A stretch of DNA of 64,000 nucleotides from Rhizobiaceae bacterium MnEN-MB40S (GTDB taxonomy: Bacteria; Pseudomonadota; Alphaproteobacteria; Rhizobiales; Rhizobiaceae): assembly GCA_024343425.1 (NCBI GenBank), contig BRLC01000009.1, forward strand, positions 62,001 to 126,000, in the 5' to 3' direction. How positions within the stretch are numbered: the first letter of the stretch is position 1; each line of letters begins with the position of its first letter. Shown here piece by piece: positions 63,242 through 64,000 of the stretch. Both the position numbers and the translations under genes were made by a program. The notes under the pieces were generated by a model, which did not search any database, was not told the DNA's origin, and saw only the letters and a program-made list of their open reading frames with translations.

Positions 63242-63927
63242 TGGCTCATCTCCCGCGACCAGTTGATGGCGTTGACATAGATCCCCAGCGGATTGGCGCG
63301 CAGGCGCTCGGCGTCGCGCGGCGTCTGGATCACGATGGTCAGGATCGCGGTCCATCGTTCGGTTCGGGAAAGCTGGCCATTCTCGTAGTGCCGCTCGGTC
63401 CAGGCGACGCGGAATGAATCCGGCGATGCGCGGATGACGCTCGACACCTCCACGGCGATCTGCTGGCGGCCGACCCGGGTGAACGGGTCATTGGCGCGTG
63501 CATAGTCATTGAGAGCCGCCGCACCGCGATCCGTGGTCCATTCATAGGCCCGCAACCAGTTCTGGCGCACGATAATGGCGTCCGCCGGGATAGAGCGGGT
63601 CTGCTCGATGAAGCGCGCGAGATGCCAGGCGATTTGCGGATCTGTCGGCCGATAGTCTGCGGAAGCGGGCGCGACGGTCTGGGCCTGACCGAGATTGTCG
63701 ACTTGCACCACCCATGGAACGACCGTTCCGGTGGCCGATTGCCAGACCAGGGCGGCGGCAAAGCCGGCCGACAGGATTAGCGAGCCGAAGGCCATATAGC
63801 GCCAGTTCTTCGCTTGCACGCGTGCCGAGCCAATGCGCTCGTCCCAGACCTGGGCGGCCTTCTGATAGGGTGTTTCGGGTGCCGGCGTCTTGCCGTAATG
63901 GGTTGCGGGTCGTTTGAAGAGGCTCAT
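63238..63927 (-). CDS. trbF: Conjugal transfer protein TrbF (VirB8-like)
   Basis: A 229-aa inner-membrane assembly factor with one membrane helix (SLILSAGFAAALVWQSA) and a periplasmic NTF2-like domain of the VirB8/TrbF family (HLARFIEQTRSIPADAIIVR; YENGQLSRTERWTAILTIVI). The end NPLGIYVNAINWSREMSQ is typical. The ATG overlaps the trbL stop. Confidence 0.94.
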   Translation of the reverse strand: MSLFKRPATHYGKTPAPETPYQKAAQVWDERIGSARVQAKNWRYMAFGSLILSAGFAAALVWQSATGTVVPWVVQVDNLGQAQTVAPASADYRPTDPQIAWHLARFIEQTRSIPADAIIVRQNWLRAYEWTTDRGAAALNDYARANDPFTRVGRQQIAVEVSSVIRASPDSFRVAWTERHYENGQLSRTERWTAILTIVIQTPRDAERLRANPLGIYVNAINWSREMSQ

Positions 63928-64000
63928 GAGCGATCACTTTCGGATAGATTGACGGAAGAGCCGCCGCCATGGCTGTCACCGGAGCGGACGGCGTGGCCGG
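63924..64000 (-). CDS. trbL: Conjugal transfer protein TrbL (C-terminal end, partial)
   Basis: The minus-strand frame entering from the right edge reads GHAVRSGDSHGGGSSVNLSE SDRS and stops with TGA overlapping the trbF ATG. The Gly/Ser-rich hydrophilic tail and its position before trbF fit TrbL. Only 25 codons are visible, so the name rests mainly on gene order. Confidence 0.7.
   Translation of the reverse strand, partial: GHAVRSGDSHGGGSSVNLSESDRS

Noticed and set aside
1-64000. CRISPR arrays, insertion sequences, rRNA genes
   Set aside because: No regularly spaced repeats, transposase motifs or rRNA sequence seen on either strand.

Overview
The window is alphaproteobacterial, most likely Hyphomicrobiales (Rhizobiales) of the Rhizobiaceae/Phyllobacteriaceae type. 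The evidence is a PopZ with the alphaproteobacterial N- and C-terminal motifs, an ExoR-type Sel1 regulator, a TolC–PopZ–ValS run, the dgt–argS–SPOR–nagZ–scpAB–tatABC–serS–surE–pcm–nlpD cluster, fused SecDF beside an Mth938-like gene, TrmFO, an IalB-family protein, short DUF1127 proteins with CCUCCUCCC-loop RNAs, and a BioR/BioY pair with TTATCTATAA boxes.

Region 1 (1 to about 32.6 kb) is a dense core-genome block. It starts with the last codons of an upstream gene, then tolC, popZ, valS and exoR. xthA and erpA follow on the minus strand. A long plus-strand series covers nucleotide hygiene (dgt), tRNA charging (argS, serS), cell-wall recycling (nagZ), chromosome condensation (scpA, scpB), Tat export (tatABC), the surE–pcm–nlpD stress/division trio, and Sec export accessory factors (yajC, secDF). 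After secDF come two small genes whose mitochondrial relatives are complex I assembly factors, and then an enoyl-CoA hydratase and trmFO on the minus strand.

Region 2 (about 32.6 to 36.6 kb) is small-RNA-rich. It has two DUF1127 genes and, on the minus strand, two arrays of three hairpins whose loops all carry a CUCCUCCC motif (CcsR/cuckoo-type sRNAs). Array 2 and the second DUF1127 gene share a promoter-like block, TGCACA-N17-TATATT. An IalB-family gene, tRNA-Leu(UAG) and tig with its terminator close the core block.

Region 3 (36.6 to 64 kb) is accessory DNA and looks like part of an integrative/conjugative element or a composite island. It opens with a truncated radC, an excisionase-like HTH gene and a 3' fragment of a tRNA-fMet gene. 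It ends at the window edge in trbL(partial)–trbF–trbG–trbI–DUF2274 on the minus strand, next to a LysR gene. The cargo is a set of short, tightly overlapping operons for biotin uptake, small-molecule export (LysE, two MFS, EamA, TSUP), acetyltransferases, cupins, small hydrolases, a class IV aminotransferase and its regulators. An isochorismatase-like gene and a GlxA-type regulator next to it are broken by frameshifts, so part of the cargo is decaying. No integrase, transposase, CRISPR array or rRNA was seen.
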